64,000 nt of DNA. Source: an uncultured Carboxylicivirga sp. (GTDB taxonomy: Bacteria > Bacteroidota > Bacteroidia > Bacteroidales > Marinilabiliaceae). A model generated the notes under the pieces. That model saw only the letters and a list, made by a program, of their open reading frames with translations, was not told the DNA's origin and did not search any database. The stretch spans positions 1,612,001-1,676,000 of the forward strand of contig NZ_OY771430.1 of the NCBI RefSeq assembly GCF_963674565.1. Reading direction: 5' to 3'. Made by a program: the position numbers and the translations under genes. Position 1 is the first letter of the stretch, and each line of letters opens with the position of its first letter. Shown piece after piece: positions 54,711-64,000 of this stretch.

Positions 54711-55511
54711 ATGATTCTAAGCATCATAACCGTAAACCTCAACAATTCTAATGGCCTTCGAAAAACCTTCGAAAGTGTCATTAACCAAACTTACACCAAC
54801 TTTGAACAAATTATTATTGATGGAGGTAGTACTGATGGTTCAATAGATGTAATAATAGATTATGAAGTACAATACAAAGAAAAACAACGCCAACTTTATT
54901 GGATAAGTGAACCTGACAATGGCATTTACAATGCTATGAACAAAGCCATTAAAGTTGCCAATGGTCAATATTGTTTGTTTTTAAATAGTGGAGATTGGTT
55001 GTTCGGCAATGAGGTATTATCAAGTGTTTTTGATCAAAAACAAACTTCTGATTTAATAATTACACAACTCTTAAAATTCAAATCAGAAAAAGAAAAAAAG
55101 ATCACTCAGTTTGATACTATCGATCTTAATCTAATATTAAAAAGCAGCTTACCTCATCCCTCAACATATATACGAACAGAATTAATTAAAGAATTTGGAG
55201 GTTTTAATGAAGCTCTTAAAATAGTTAGTGACTGGGAGTTTTTTTTAAGGGTTTTATTGTTACACAACTGTACCTATAAGGTTTCAAGTATTATTAATTC
55301 ATGCTTTGATATGACAGGAATAAGTAATGATGCCAGTCATAGAGAATCATTAATTCTGGAAAGAGAGGAAATAATAAAGAAATATATTTCACCAATTCTT
55401 ATTCAGGCAAATGATAAAATATTAGCTCTGGATAAAAAGCATGATCAAAAAAGCATCTCTAAAATTAGGAAAATATTGCAACCTTTTAAAAAGTATATAC
55501 AATGGCGTTAA
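54711..55511 (+). CDS. Glycosyltransferase family 2
   Basis: 266 residues, GT-A fold. ILSIITVNLNNSNGLRKTFES, then the nucleotide-binding DGGSTDGSIDVI and the DXD-like SGDWLFG. WISEPDNGIYNAMNKAIKVANGQY is typical of the WcaA-like GT2 branch. It overlaps the next gene by 10 bases. Confidence 0.93.
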   Translation: MILSIITVNLNNSNGLRKTFESVINQTYTNFEQIIIDGGSTDGSIDVIIDYEVQYKEKQRQLYWISEPDNGIYNAMNKAIKVANGQYCLFLNSGDWLFGNEVLSSVFDQKQTSDLIITQLLKFKSEKEKKITQFDTIDLNLILKSSLPHPSTYIRTELIKEFGGFNEALKIVSDWEFFLRVLLLHNCTYKVSSIINSCFDMTGISNDASHRESLILEREEIIKKYISPILIQANDKILALDKKHDQKSISKIRKILQPFKKYIQWR

Positions 55512-56506
55512 TGGTCTCTATATTAATGCCCGTCTACAATGGTGAAAAATATCTGAATGCTGCCATTAATTCGGTACTTAATCAGTCATTTAAAGATTTT
55601 GAGTTTATCATTATCAACGATGGCAGCACAGATACAACAGAGAGCATAATAGATTCATTTAAAAATGAACGAATTGTTAATATTAAGCAAGAAAATCAGG
55701 GAGTAGCTAGGTCTCTAAATAATGGATTAAAATTGGCTAAAGGAAAATATATCTGGCGACACGATGCAGATGATATTTGCTTACCCGACCAATTAGAAAA
55801 ACAGGTTAATTTTCTGGAGCAAAACGCTGATGTGGCTTTAGTAAGTACGCAAATTGCGTTTATGACTGATAGAGCTAAGATAGCCTACTCAAAAAAACAA
55901 CCGACAAATAGCTATTTCAAAGGTCGGCCTTTTATGGAGGTTGATAGGTCTCAGTTTAATCCCTTCTCCCCCATAACGCATGCAACTGTGTTAATGAGGC
56001 GAGAGGTTTTTAATCAATTAAAAGGCTACAGAACCGAATTTCTTACATCAGAAGATACAGACCTATGGCTAAGGCTATTGGAAAACCATAAAGCATGTGT
56101 ACTTAATTATTGCTCGTATTTTGTGCGATTAAATGCTACCTCTGCCACCCAAAAACATAAGTCTTCAACTACCTTCTATCGCGATTTGGCTTTTACATTC
56201 GCTGATGAACGCGAACAAACAGGCAGCGATCCAATTATCAGAGCAGAAAAAATACCACCTCCGCCACAAACAATAGAATTATCACTGCAAGATCTTCCTC
56301 CTAAAGGTAAGATTTATAGAAATGACCTCCTAGATTTTCATTACAGAGTAATGCTGAATGCACGAGACTGGGTTAATGTTTTTAAAACTCTAAAATATTC
56401 CATTAAAGATGGTTGGAAGTTAAAACAAACCTGGAAAGCCATAATATTTCCAATTCTGGGTGATAGCTTAATTCAAATGGGGGTGCGAATAAAAAATATA
56501 TTTTAA
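55502..56506 (+). CDS. Glycosyltransferase family 2
   Basis: 334 residues; a second ATG at 55511 fits the GT2 start better. MVSILMPVYNGEKYLNAAI, INDGSTDTTESII, RHDADDICLP (DXD) and SEDTDLWLRLLE (acceptor-side ED) are present. Its start lies inside the previous gene, and the acyltransferase starts 1 base after its stop. Confidence 0.93.
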   Translation: MALMVSILMPVYNGEKYLNAAINSVLNQSFKDFEFIIINDGSTDTTESIIDSFKNERIVNIKQENQGVARSLNNGLKLAKGKYIWRHDADDICLPDQLEKQVNFLEQNADVALVSTQIAFMTDRAKIAYSKKQPTNSYFKGRPFMEVDRSQFNPFSPITHATVLMRREVFNQLKGYRTEFLTSEDTDLWLRLLENHKACVLNYCSYFVRLNATSATQKHKSSTTFYRDLAFTFADEREQTGSDPIIRAEKIPPPPQTIELSLQDLPPKGKIYRNDLLDFHYRVMLNARDWVNVFKTLKYSIKDGWKLKQTWKAIIFPILGDSLIQMGVRIKNIF

Positions 56507-56507
56507 A

Positions 56508-57590
56508 ATGTCAAAACGATTTTATCCCCAACTTGAAGGCATAAGAGGAATTGCCGTTTTGGCTGTATTAATTTCTCACTGGATTATTATCAGTTATTTT
56601 CCATCATTTAAATTTTTACAGTTAGGTTTTATTGGTGTTAATGTATTTTTTGTACTCAGTGGTTTTTTAATTACAGGTATTTTATTGTCCGATATTGAAA
56701 ATGGTACCGCCTCTAAAAAAATATTCAAAAATTTCTATATGAAGAGATTGGTAAGAATTTTTCCAATCTACTACCTTGTAATTTTTTTATTGGCCATATT
56801 AAAAATTGATAATAATTACCTTCCATGGAGTTTAACTTATACCGTAAATATAGCCCAAAATTGGTTTATATCACCCAATCCTCTATATATGCACATATGG
56901 TCATTATGTGTTGAAGAACAATTTTACCTTTTTTGGCCCATAATTTTAGTATTTGTCCCCTGTAAGAGGTTACTGTCAATTATTTTACTCACTATTTTTT
57001 CTTCTTTACTATTCAAATTAGTTATTGCATTAATTGAGCCCAATAATGCGATTAATCTTATTCATTCAAATACCTTGGCTTCAATGGATGCTTTGGGTCT
57101 GGGCGGACTATTGGCATATATTCATAAACACAAACCTCTATACTTTATTAGACTTTCCAATTTTAGTGCACTCTGGATTCCCATTTCACTATTAAGTTTT
57201 TGGAGTATCTCTTTTATAACACCCGAACATTCCTTACTAAGTGATACATTATTTCGCCTGTTCACAGCATTGTGGGGAGCTATGTTAATATTAAAAGGAA
57301 TAAAAAATGAAAAGACAACCGTAGGCAGAATACTAAATTTTTCACCCATAAAATATATTGGAAAAATATCATATGGCATCTATTTATATCATTGGTTTAT
57401 ATCTTCTATTCTTAAGAGTACTTTTATAAACTTCTGGAATAGTCTAGATTTCGGACCCTTTAAGCTTTTAAAATATCAGCAATATCTGGGTAGTTTCACA
57501 TTTTACTTTGTCATAACCTTAACAGTCGCATCTTTATCTTATTTTATGATTGAGATACCATTTTTAAACTTAAAAAAGAAGCTTCAATAG
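56508..57590 (+). CDS. Membrane acyltransferase family 3 (OafA/YrhL-like)
   Basis: 360 residues, about ten hydrophobic segments. The signatures are LEGIRGIAVLAVLISHW with the conserved His, FIGVNVFFVLSGFLITGILL and LVRIFPIYYLV, SLCVEEQFYLFWPI. It O-acylates sugars at the membrane. Ends cleanly 7 bases before the next GT2 gene. Confidence 0.94.
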   Translation: MSKRFYPQLEGIRGIAVLAVLISHWIIISYFPSFKFLQLGFIGVNVFFVLSGFLITGILLSDIENGTASKKIFKNFYMKRLVRIFPIYYLVIFLLAILKIDNNYLPWSLTYTVNIAQNWFISPNPLYMHIWSLCVEEQFYLFWPIILVFVPCKRLLSIILLTIFSSLLFKLVIALIEPNNAINLIHSNTLASMDALGLGGLLAYIHKHKPLYFIRLSNFSALWIPISLLSFWSISFITPEHSLLSDTLFRLFTALWGAMLILKGIKNEKTTVGRILNFSPIKYIGKISYGIYLYHWFISSILKSTFINFWNSLDFGPFKLLKYQQYLGSFTFYFVITLTVASLSYFMIEIPFLNLKKKLQ

Positions 57591-57597
57591 GATACAT

Positions 57598-58569
57598 ATG
57601 ATATCCATAATTATTCCTAACTATAATCGCTCACAATTCTTAGCAGAATCACTCAGATCCGTTATTAATCAAAGCTACCTTAACTGGGAAGTCATTGTGG
57701 TTGACGATTGCAGCACCGATGATTCTCATAAGGTTGTTCAGGCGTTTCAGGCTAAAGACAAAAGAATACAATGGGTTAAGCGAATTCGCTTACCTAAAGG
57801 AGCATCTACATGTCGCAATATAGGCGTTGAACACGTCAAAGGTGAATATTTAATTTTCTTAGACTCTGATGATCTTTTAGCTCCCCATTGCCTCGAACAA
57901 AGGTTGGAACTTATGAGACAGAACCCTCATCTGGATATGGCAGTTTTTCCCATGCAACTGTTCAAACAAATTCCGGGTGATCAAGCACGGGTATGGAATA
58001 TTGAAAACAATAAATCACATCTTGAACGTTTCTTAAATCTCGACTCTGTTTGGCAAACCACCGGCCCCATTTGGAAAAAAGAGGCCTTTTTAAAAACCGG
58101 AGGATTTAATGAGAGCTTAGCATGTTGGCAGGATGTAGATATTCATTTAAAAGCCTTACTGCAAAAACTAAACATTCAAACATTTTATCAACTACCAGTT
58201 GATTGCTATTATAGAAGCCATCAAAGTGAAAGTATTAGCCAGGGCAACCTAAATACATCTGAAAAATTGGAAAGCAGAAGACAATTATATATTTGGTGTA
58301 TTGAACAACTTGAAGGTCAAAGGTATTTAGCTAAATCTATGGCAATAAACATTATTGCGAGTGCCATTAAAACGTTAAGAATAAAATATGCATTGAAATT
58401 TCTGAAAGAATCTCTTCAAGATTATAAATTATCAGAATTACTCATATTATTTATGTTTGCAATAGTATATATATCAAGATTATATAAGATTAAATCTTTA
58501 AATTCTTTTTTTAGCTTAAAATTAGCACAAACTCAAGCTCCAATTCATGTCGGTAAGTATTACCAATAA
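57598..58569 (+). CDS. Glycosyltransferase family 2
   Basis: 323 residues. MISIIIPNYNRSQFLAESLR, VDDCSTDDSHKVV, FLDSDDLLAPHCLEQR and WQDVDIHLKALL give the donor site, DXD and acceptor-side acidic pair. Overlaps the next gene by 23 bases. Confidence 0.94.
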   Translation: MISIIIPNYNRSQFLAESLRSVINQSYLNWEVIVVDDCSTDDSHKVVQAFQAKDKRIQWVKRIRLPKGASTCRNIGVEHVKGEYLIFLDSDDLLAPHCLEQRLELMRQNPHLDMAVFPMQLFKQIPGDQARVWNIENNKSHLERFLNLDSVWQTTGPIWKKEAFLKTGGFNESLACWQDVDIHLKALLQKLNIQTFYQLPVDCYYRSHQSESISQGNLNTSEKLESRRQLYIWCIEQLEGQRYLAKSMAINIIASAIKTLRIKYALKFLKESLQDYKLSELLILFMFAIVYISRLYKIKSLNSFFSLKLAQTQAPIHVGKYYQ

Positions 58570-59512
58570 TCTACCCCTAATATCCATTGTTATTCCAGTA
58601 AAAAATGGATATAGAACGCTCGAAAGTTGTATTAAGGGCATAAAAAATCAAACAGTCTTTAATCAATGTGAGATTATTATTATAGACAGTGGTAGCACTG
58701 ATGGCACATTGGAACTATTAAAAAATTATCCAGTTGATGTTTATAAAATTAAGCCTGAAGAATTTAATCACGGTGCAACACGTAACTATGGCGTGTCATT
58801 AGCTAAAGGGAAATATGTAGTGATGACCGTCCAGGATGCCACACCTGCTAATGAATATTGGTTAGGGAATATGTTAAGGCATTTTAAATCAGACAATGTA
58901 GCAGGAGTATATGGTCAACAAATTGTGCCTCATCATAAAGATAAAAATCCACATCAATGGTTCAGGCCTCAATCCCAACCAAAAATAGAAACAAGATATT
59001 TTAAGAACGAGAGCATATTTGAGAGGCTGAGTAAGAAAGAGAAATTTGATAAGAGCCAATGGGACGATGTAAGTGCCATGTATAGAATAAGTGTACTTAA
59101 ACAAATTCCCTTTCGAGCCGTAAACTTTGCTGAAGACCTTTTATGGGCTCAGGATGCTCTTAGGTCAGGGTATAAGCTAATATACGATACTAATTCCAGA
59201 GTGGAGCATTATCATCATGTTACATTTAAAGATCAATTTAAGAGAACATTTACAGTCCTCTATCATATTTATATGTACTTTAATGTGATCAATCAAAACA
59301 AATATAATTTAAAAACCATCCCCTTTATAATCTATAGAAATATTAAATATAAGTTACCATTAATGTGGATTCCATACAATATTAAAATTGTAACTGCAAA
59401 TGTTTTGGCTAATCTGATTTTTCGCTTCGTAGTAATAATGAATAAAAAAAAGTTAGAATCAATCCATTCATTTATTTGTCAAACAGTACCAATTGGAAAA
59501 TTGAAAAAATGA
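58547..59512 (+). CDS. Glycosyltransferase family 2 (rhamnosyltransferase-like)
   Basis: 321 residues. LISIVIPVKNGYRTLESCI, IIDSGSTDGTLELL, EFNHGATRNYGVSLAKG and NFAEDLLWAQDAL resemble rhamnosyltransferases; the EFNHGATRN string is common in that branch, so dTDP-rhamnose from rfbACD may be its donor (inference). ATGA overlap with the next start. Confidence 0.9.
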   Translation: MSVSITNNLPLISIVIPVKNGYRTLESCIKGIKNQTVFNQCEIIIIDSGSTDGTLELLKNYPVDVYKIKPEEFNHGATRNYGVSLAKGKYVVMTVQDATPANEYWLGNMLRHFKSDNVAGVYGQQIVPHHKDKNPHQWFRPQSQPKIETRYFKNESIFERLSKKEKFDKSQWDDVSAMYRISVLKQIPFRAVNFAEDLLWAQDALRSGYKLIYDTNSRVEHYHHVTFKDQFKRTFTVLYHIYMYFNVINQNKYNLKTIPFIIYRNIKYKLPLMWIPYNIKIVTANVLANLIFRFVVIMNKKKLESIHSFICQTVPIGKLKK

Positions 59513-60372
59513 ATACACCCTTAGTTAGTATACTAATCACTGCATACAATCGGGAACCATATATTGCAGTGGCTATACAGAGTGCCATAAATCAAACATA
59601 TGACAATCTGGAGATAGTGATTCTTGATGATTGTTCAACAGATAATAGTTTTAAAATAGCATCAGATTTTGCAAAAAAGGATAATAGAATTAAAGTTCAT
59701 AAAAATCCCCAGAATTTAGGTCAGTTTCCAACACGAAATAAAATAGCGCAAATTGCTACAGGAAAGTATATAAAGTATCTTGACTCTGATGATTTATTAT
59801 ATCCTCACTGTATACAAGTAATGGTTTGGGCTATGGAACAGTTTCCGAATGCAGGAATCGGACTGTGTAAAAACTATCGCCCCGATTATATCTTCCCGGT
59901 ACAACTAAGTCCTCAAGAGGCATATACGGAGAATTTCTCTAATGATCCTTCTTTTTTCGTACACGCTCCAAATTCTACAATCATAAATAGGGATAAGTTT
60001 CTTGAACTTGGTGGTATGAAGGAAGATTGGGGAATATCAGCAGATCATTGGTTTATTTTTCAAATGGTAGCCAGGTATCAAACAGTATTGATGCCCCATG
60101 GATTAGTTTATTACAGAATAGGACATGAACAGGTTTCAAATGAATACACTACAGATTTTCATTTGATAGAACAAAGACATTATATAATTAGATTATTGGA
60201 AGATAAGAATTGTCCTTTAAGTCAAGCCCGAATTAATCAAATTAAAAAGAAAATAAAAGGAAACTATATTCGATATACCTTTTATCAATTTTTAAAATTT
60301 AGAATTAAAGCCACATTAAATTTAATAAACAAAGTTCCCTTATCTGATCTGCAATATATTTTATCGAGATAA
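59509..60372 (+). CDS. Glycosyltransferase family 2
   Basis: 287 residues from the ATG at 59509 (MNTPLVSILITAYNR), which overlaps the preceding TGA as ATGA. LDDCSTDNSFKIA, KYLDSDDLLYPHC and ISADHWFIFQMV are the key motifs. Complete. Confidence 0.93.
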   Translation: MNTPLVSILITAYNREPYIAVAIQSAINQTYDNLEIVILDDCSTDNSFKIASDFAKKDNRIKVHKNPQNLGQFPTRNKIAQIATGKYIKYLDSDDLLYPHCIQVMVWAMEQFPNAGIGLCKNYRPDYIFPVQLSPQEAYTENFSNDPSFFVHAPNSTIINRDKFLELGGMKEDWGISADHWFIFQMVARYQTVLMPHGLVYYRIGHEQVSNEYTTDFHLIEQRHYIIRLLEDKNCPLSQARINQIKKKIKGNYIRYTFYQFLKFRIKATLNLINKVPLSDLQYILSR

Positions 60373-60373
60373 T

Positions 60374-61123
60374 ATGTTTTTAGTAATTTTAATCAAATCT
60401 ATATTTATTTCCATCTTTAGAAATTTATATTGGATTTATAATCTCTCAAAAATATCAACCCCTAAAGGTTTAAAAGTTAAATTACCTATCATCATTGAAG
60501 GAAAAGGAAAAATAAATTCTAGTGAAAATTTCACACTTGATAAAAATGTGAATATTGGGATTGCTAAGAATGCTTCACTTTCCGTTGGTTTTAATACCAT
60601 CTTTGAGGAACAATTTCTTATTCGGGTAGGAAATGATGCTTGTGTAAAAATTGGTTCAAATACTCGTATGGGAAGTTTTACCAAAATATACACAAACACG
60701 AGTTGGAATATTGGAAATGACGTAAAGATTGCAACACATTGTGATATTTTTGCTCGAGAATCGCTTAATTCCGGCAGGTTATGTATTGGTAATGGTTCAC
60801 ATATTGGGGACGGAACAATAATAGATATGTGTTCAGATGTAACCATCGATGAAGAGGTAGCCATTGGTCCCAATTGTACCATATATACACATGATCACAA
60901 ATTTGATGATATGAATAAACCTGCATGGAAAGGAGGTTTAATATTAAAACCAGTTGTCATCAAAAGAGGAGCTTGGATTGGTTCTAATGTAACCATTCTT
61001 CCAGGTGTCACAATTGGTGAAAGAGCAGTTATTGCTGCAGGAGCTGTTGTAACCCAAAATGTAAGTCCCAATACGATTGTTGGTGGAGTGCCTGCTAAAC
61101 TTTTAAAAGAAATTAATAATTAA
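60374..61123 (+). CDS. Left-handed beta-helix acetyltransferase
   Basis: 249 residues, an N-terminal hydrophobic stretch then hexapeptide repeats. VAIGPNCTIYTHDHKFDD holds the active-site His, and GAWIGSNVTILPGVTIGERAVIAAGAVV the end repeats, with NTIVGGVPAKLLKEI. A sugar O- or N-acetyltransferase. It starts 1 base after the GT2 stop. Confidence 0.92.
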   Translation: MFLVILIKSIFISIFRNLYWIYNLSKISTPKGLKVKLPIIIEGKGKINSSENFTLDKNVNIGIAKNASLSVGFNTIFEEQFLIRVGNDACVKIGSNTRMGSFTKIYTNTSWNIGNDVKIATHCDIFARESLNSGRLCIGNGSHIGDGTIIDMCSDVTIDEEVAIGPNCTIYTHDHKFDDMNKPAWKGGLILKPVVIKRGAWIGSNVTILPGVTIGERAVIAAGAVVTQNVSPNTIVGGVPAKLLKEINN

Positions 61124-61129
61124 TAATCC

Positions 61130-62098
61130 ATGGAAATTCTGGTTACCGGAGCTACAGGTTTTATTGGAAATCATTTATGTCGCTTGCTCTGTGAGCAAGG
61201 CCATAAGGTTATTGCATTGGTTCGACCAGGCAGTGATACATATGAGCTATCTAATTTACCAAACATTAATTTTGTTTTTGGTGATATTTTAAACCATTTA
61301 GGTCTTAATAAACTTCAAACTTTCCCCAAAATTGTCTTTCACCTTGCGGCTGATTGGTCTAGATTAAACGTACAGGATGATCAGGAATTTATTGACTTTC
61401 TAATTAAAAAGAAAATCAACAAATTAATTTTTTATAGCAGTATATGTGCTTCCGGTCTTGATCTTTCAACCCAACCTTTGGACGAAAATAACAAACCAGA
61501 ATTTTTACCCTCCGATTATTATGGAAAATATAAATATGGAGTAGAATCTTATATCAATAGTAAATCAACTGAAGGTGAATTTACTGGTATTAATTTACGA
61601 CCAACAATAGTTTATGGACCCGGTGACACCTCCAATTTATATCCCTTGTTTCAAGCTGTAAGAAATGGAAATATAGCGCTTTGGAATAAAGGCAAACAGT
61701 TGCTAAGGCCTTGTTATATATCAAACCTTAATAACATTGCTATCTCATTAATGGAAGATTCTTCAAACTCAAATAACTTAACACTTCATGTTGGGGATAA
61801 TGAATTACTTTCATTACATCAGGTAGTAAAATATATATCTACACATTTAGGTGTTCATTCTAAATACAAGAACCATTCATTATTTCTCGGAAAAAATAAG
61901 GGATTTTTTCGTTTTGTACTCAATCGGTTTAAACTGACAAATAGCTTTGGAACTCAATTTGCTTTTAATAAATGGACTCGTGAGTACAACGCTAATATAA
62001 ACAACTTAAAAAAACATGTAGATACAAATAAATTAATATCCTTTGATAGGGCTATTGAAGAAACCTCTAACTGGTACAACTGTAATAATTTAATTTAA
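61130..62098 (+). CDS. NAD-dependent epimerase/dehydratase family protein
   Basis: 322 residues. Rossmann GATGFIGNHLCRLL; VFHLAADWSRL; catalytic Tyr/Lys in DYYGKYKYGVE; YGPGDTSNLYPLF. It may modify a nucleotide sugar or a lipid-linked sugar; substrate not readable. Seven bases separate it from the preceding acetyltransferase gene. Confidence 0.86.
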   Translation: MEILVTGATGFIGNHLCRLLCEQGHKVIALVRPGSDTYELSNLPNINFVFGDILNHLGLNKLQTFPKIVFHLAADWSRLNVQDDQEFIDFLIKKKINKLIFYSSICASGLDLSTQPLDENNKPEFLPSDYYGKYKYGVESYINSKSTEGEFTGINLRPTIVYGPGDTSNLYPLFQAVRNGNIALWNKGKQLLRPCYISNLNNIAISLMEDSSNSNNLTLHVGDNELLSLHQVVKYISTHLGVHSKYKNHSLFLGKNKGFFRFVLNRFKLTNSFGTQFAFNKWTREYNANINNLKKHVDTNKLISFDRAIEETSNWYNCNNLI

Positions 62099-62100
62099 AA

Positions 62101-62826
62101 ATGAACGAGAACAAAGTTCCGATAGTTATCTTAACTACAATTTCTACAGAAAGTATTGAAGCGATATTGAATAGCCTTGATTTACAAAAATACACTGATA
62201 TTTGGTTACTTGAGAAGGATGAGAGTCTATCTAAATGGGCAGCCAAGCATACTTTGAATGTAAGTAATTTAAACACCTTAAATAAACACAAATTCGTTAC
62301 TTCGGGTAATAGAATAATAGAATTACCTTCTTCTTTTCTCTATCATTCAAAGCATCTATTTATATACCAAAACTATATATCTAAAGACAATTACCTCTGT
62401 GGAGCTATATACAATCTGGGCAAATTAATAAATAAAAAACCCCATTTATTAAATAAGCAATTACTTGAGCTATACTATTTTTTCAAATCATCTGAATTCA
62501 TAGCAATCTCCAATGAAAACAATATTTCAAAGAAAAGTAATGCCTGGCAAATAGATTCTGACTTTATTAATACACTCAACCTAAAGCGAAATAGATTATA
62601 TAGCTCATTTTTTCAACATCTTAGCCAAAACAAACAACAATTGACTGATAATAACGCAAAGCCAGTTAAACATAGTTTCAAACTATACTCTCTGGGAGAT
62701 TATTTAACTCTTATCAAACAGAAATTATATCATCCAATAAATAAATTAAATGAAGCCTTTGCCATTTTTATTGAAATGATACGCTTCCGATTAAAACAAT
62801 ACAAAAGGAAAAAAGCTAATAACTAA
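62101..62826 (+). CDS. Hypothetical protein of the polysaccharide locus
   Basis: 241 residues with no recognised domain. The start VPIVILTTISTESIEAILNSL has a Rossmann-like beta-alpha pattern, and the C-terminal part is basic and helical (FIEMIRFRLKQYKRKKAN). No signal peptide. It starts 2 bases after the epimerase stop and 10 bases before the oxidoreductase, so it is in the operon; it may pair with one of them. Confidence 0.6.
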   Translation: MNENKVPIVILTTISTESIEAILNSLDLQKYTDIWLLEKDESLSKWAAKHTLNVSNLNTLNKHKFVTSGNRIIELPSSFLYHSKHLFIYQNYISKDNYLCGAIYNLGKLINKKPHLLNKQLLELYYFFKSSEFIAISNENNISKKSNAWQIDSDFINTLNLKRNRLYSSFFQHLSQNKQQLTDNNAKPVKHSFKLYSLGDYLTLIKQKLYHPINKLNEAFAIFIEMIRFRLKQYKRKKANN

Positions 62827-62836
62827 TCAATTTTTA

Positions 62837-63832
62837 ATGTCAACTCCTAATCGAATTAAAATAGCCATTGTTGGGTGTGGGGCTATCTTTGAAAACAACC
62901 ACTTAAAAGTACTAATTGACTCCAAACTATGGGAAGTTGCATATTTAGTAGATAAAGATGAATTTTTACTTAAAAAATATTCATCTTTATTAGGATGTAA
63001 TTATGGTACTAATATTGATTTAATTCCAAACGAGATTAATGCTTGCCTAGTTGCAACACCAAATTTTTTGCATGTTCCTCAAAGCATTGAATTATTGAAT
63101 CGTGGTTTTCATGTTATTTGTGAAAAACCAGTTGGTCTTAATATCGAAGAGGTCGAAAAACTTCAGGAAGCTGTAAATATAAGTGAGGGTTACTTTTTTA
63201 TTGTACATCAAATGCGGTATTTGGAAACAATCCGTTTTCTCCGAAATGAACTCATTAATATACCAATAAATACGCTTAAACAAATTGATATTTCATATGG
63301 GAATCCCTTTAATTGGTCATCTCAAACCAATTTTTACACTGATTCCCAAAAGGCTGGTGGTGGTGTTTTAATTGATCTGGGTGTACATTTAATTGATTTA
63401 TTAATTTCATTATGGTCCGGTATTAAAATAAATGAATCACATTGTTTTGCAACAGAAGCAGAACCCTTAGTAATGGATACAGCCATTACATGTTATGGTC
63501 ATATAAATGATCATATTCCGGTTTCAATTCGAGCAAGTAGAATCAACCAATTAAACAATAGCTTACGAATAAAAACATCTCAAACTGAGCTTGAATGTTC
63601 ATTGGGAAGTAACCAGGTTCAAGTAAAATCATTATCTAATGGTAAAATAATTTCTCAAAAAACGATAATTACTCCGGAATCAAACCCATTTGAGTTATTC
63701 TGGGAAAGTGTTTATTATTCAATTAATGATTCTTCTCCTTCAATATTTCCATCTTCTGTTCATGACGGCATTACATCTATGAAGCTAATCAGACAAATCA
63801 TGGATAATTTAGAAATTATCATGTGTAAATGA
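62837..63832 (+). CDS. Gfo/Idh/MocA family oxidoreductase
   Basis: 331 residues. N-terminal Rossmann motif IAIVGCGAIFENNHL; the family EKP motif in GFHVICEKPVGLN; C-terminal segment GGGVLIDLGVHLIDLLISLW (with the catalytic-type His). It oxidises or reduces a nucleotide sugar, or acts on a free sugar. Complete. Confidence 0.9.
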   Translation: MSTPNRIKIAIVGCGAIFENNHLKVLIDSKLWEVAYLVDKDEFLLKKYSSLLGCNYGTNIDLIPNEINACLVATPNFLHVPQSIELLNRGFHVICEKPVGLNIEEVEKLQEAVNISEGYFFIVHQMRYLETIRFLRNELINIPINTLKQIDISYGNPFNWSSQTNFYTDSQKAGGGVLIDLGVHLIDLLISLWSGIKINESHCFATEAEPLVMDTAITCYGHINDHIPVSIRASRINQLNNSLRIKTSQTELECSLGSNQVQVKSLSNGKIISQKTIITPESNPFELFWESVYYSINDSSPSIFPSSVHDGITSMKLIRQIMDNLEIIMCK

Positions 63833-63879
63833 TTTCTAAAATCAATTAAAAAACGTACTTGAATTCTATTGGATAATTG

Positions 63880-64000
63880 ATGAACACCATATTTTATATT
63901 GCATATGAATTTCCTCCTCTTAATAACGGAGGAGTACTACGATCAGCAAAATTTGCCAAATACCTACCAGACTTTAACATTAAACCGGTTGTTTTTACTT
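63880..64000 (+). CDS. Glycosyltransferase, GT4-like, N-terminal part (runs off the window)
   Basis: 40 residues from the ATG at 63880. IFYIAYEFPPLNNGGVLRSAKFAKYL is the usual acceptor-domain start of a GT4 enzyme. It continues past base 64000. Confidence 0.75.
   Translation, partial: MNTIFYIAYEFPPLNNGGVLRSAKFAKYLPDFNIKPVVFT

Noticed and set aside
60436..60882. 148-codon minus-strand frame in the acetyltransferase gene
   Set aside because: Shadow of the hexapeptide-repeat coding frame; low-complexity translation.
44310..64000. A Wzx/Wzy-type pathway
   Set aside because: No flippase or polymerase-like membrane protein was found; Wzm and Wzt support ABC export. Genes beyond the window could change this.

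Overview
The window comes from an AT-rich Bacteroidota chromosome. The evidence is a SusC/SusD pair, lineage-typical families (DUF3822, DUF3857, DUF4382, LytS/LytT), almost no Shine-Dalgarno sites, and promoters of the Bacteroidota form TTTG-N19/20-TAnnTTTG. Class I fumarase, an AGCS Na+/alanine symporter, a 2-hydroxyacyl-CoA dehydratase/activase homologue and a DUF134/NifX pair fit an anaerobic or facultative, probably aquatic member of the Bacteroidales/Marinilabiliales; that placement is inference.

Region 1 (1-7.4 kb): the start of rpsA on the minus strand, then a sugar-nucleotide block: UDP-glucose dehydrogenase, UDP-glucuronate decarboxylase, rfbA, rfbC, rfbD (no rfbB) and a phosphohexomutase. 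Region 2 (7.4-18.6 kb): housekeeping genes. These are a RecD-like helicase, a DUF3822 gene with rsmD, a DUF134 regulator with a NifX-like protein and a thioesterase, four identical tandem tRNA-Asp genes with a recognisable promoter, pyk, aroQ, xerD, a TIGR01777 epimerase, and folP with cdaA (c-di-AMP synthesis). Region 3 (18.6-26.8 kb, all minus): SusC, SusD, a lipoprotein that looks like a catalytically dead M2 (ACE-type) peptidase, then a LytS-type kinase and LytTR regulator packed against it. This may be a sensing and uptake locus.

Region 4 (27-44 kb): an ABC exporter, a membrane MCP-like transducer co-oriented with a fused HgdB-HgdC-like iron-sulfur ATPase, YhcH and a GH20 hexosaminidase in convergent array, fumarase, an alanine symporter, a DUF2807 protein behind an ECF-sigma-like promoter, a DUF4382 lipoprotein, and two DUF3857 transglutaminase-like proteins.

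Region 5 (44.3 kb to the end, all plus): a large surface polysaccharide locus of the ABC-transporter (Wzm/Wzt) type. It holds UDP-glucuronate 4-epimerase, APS kinase (cysC), a sulfotransferase-like protein, one GT4-type and five GT2-type glycosyltransferases plus the start of another GT4-type gene, three acyltransferases, an SGNH-like protein, an epimerase and a Gfo/Idh/MocA oxidoreductase. cysC plus the sulfotransferase suggests a sulfated glycan. Its first part is interrupted by orphan small proteins (four-helix bundle, Uma2, GxxExxY) and by repeat-rich spacers unlike the rest of the window. The Wzt gene shows a sharp GC change between its ATPase half and its substrate-binding half.
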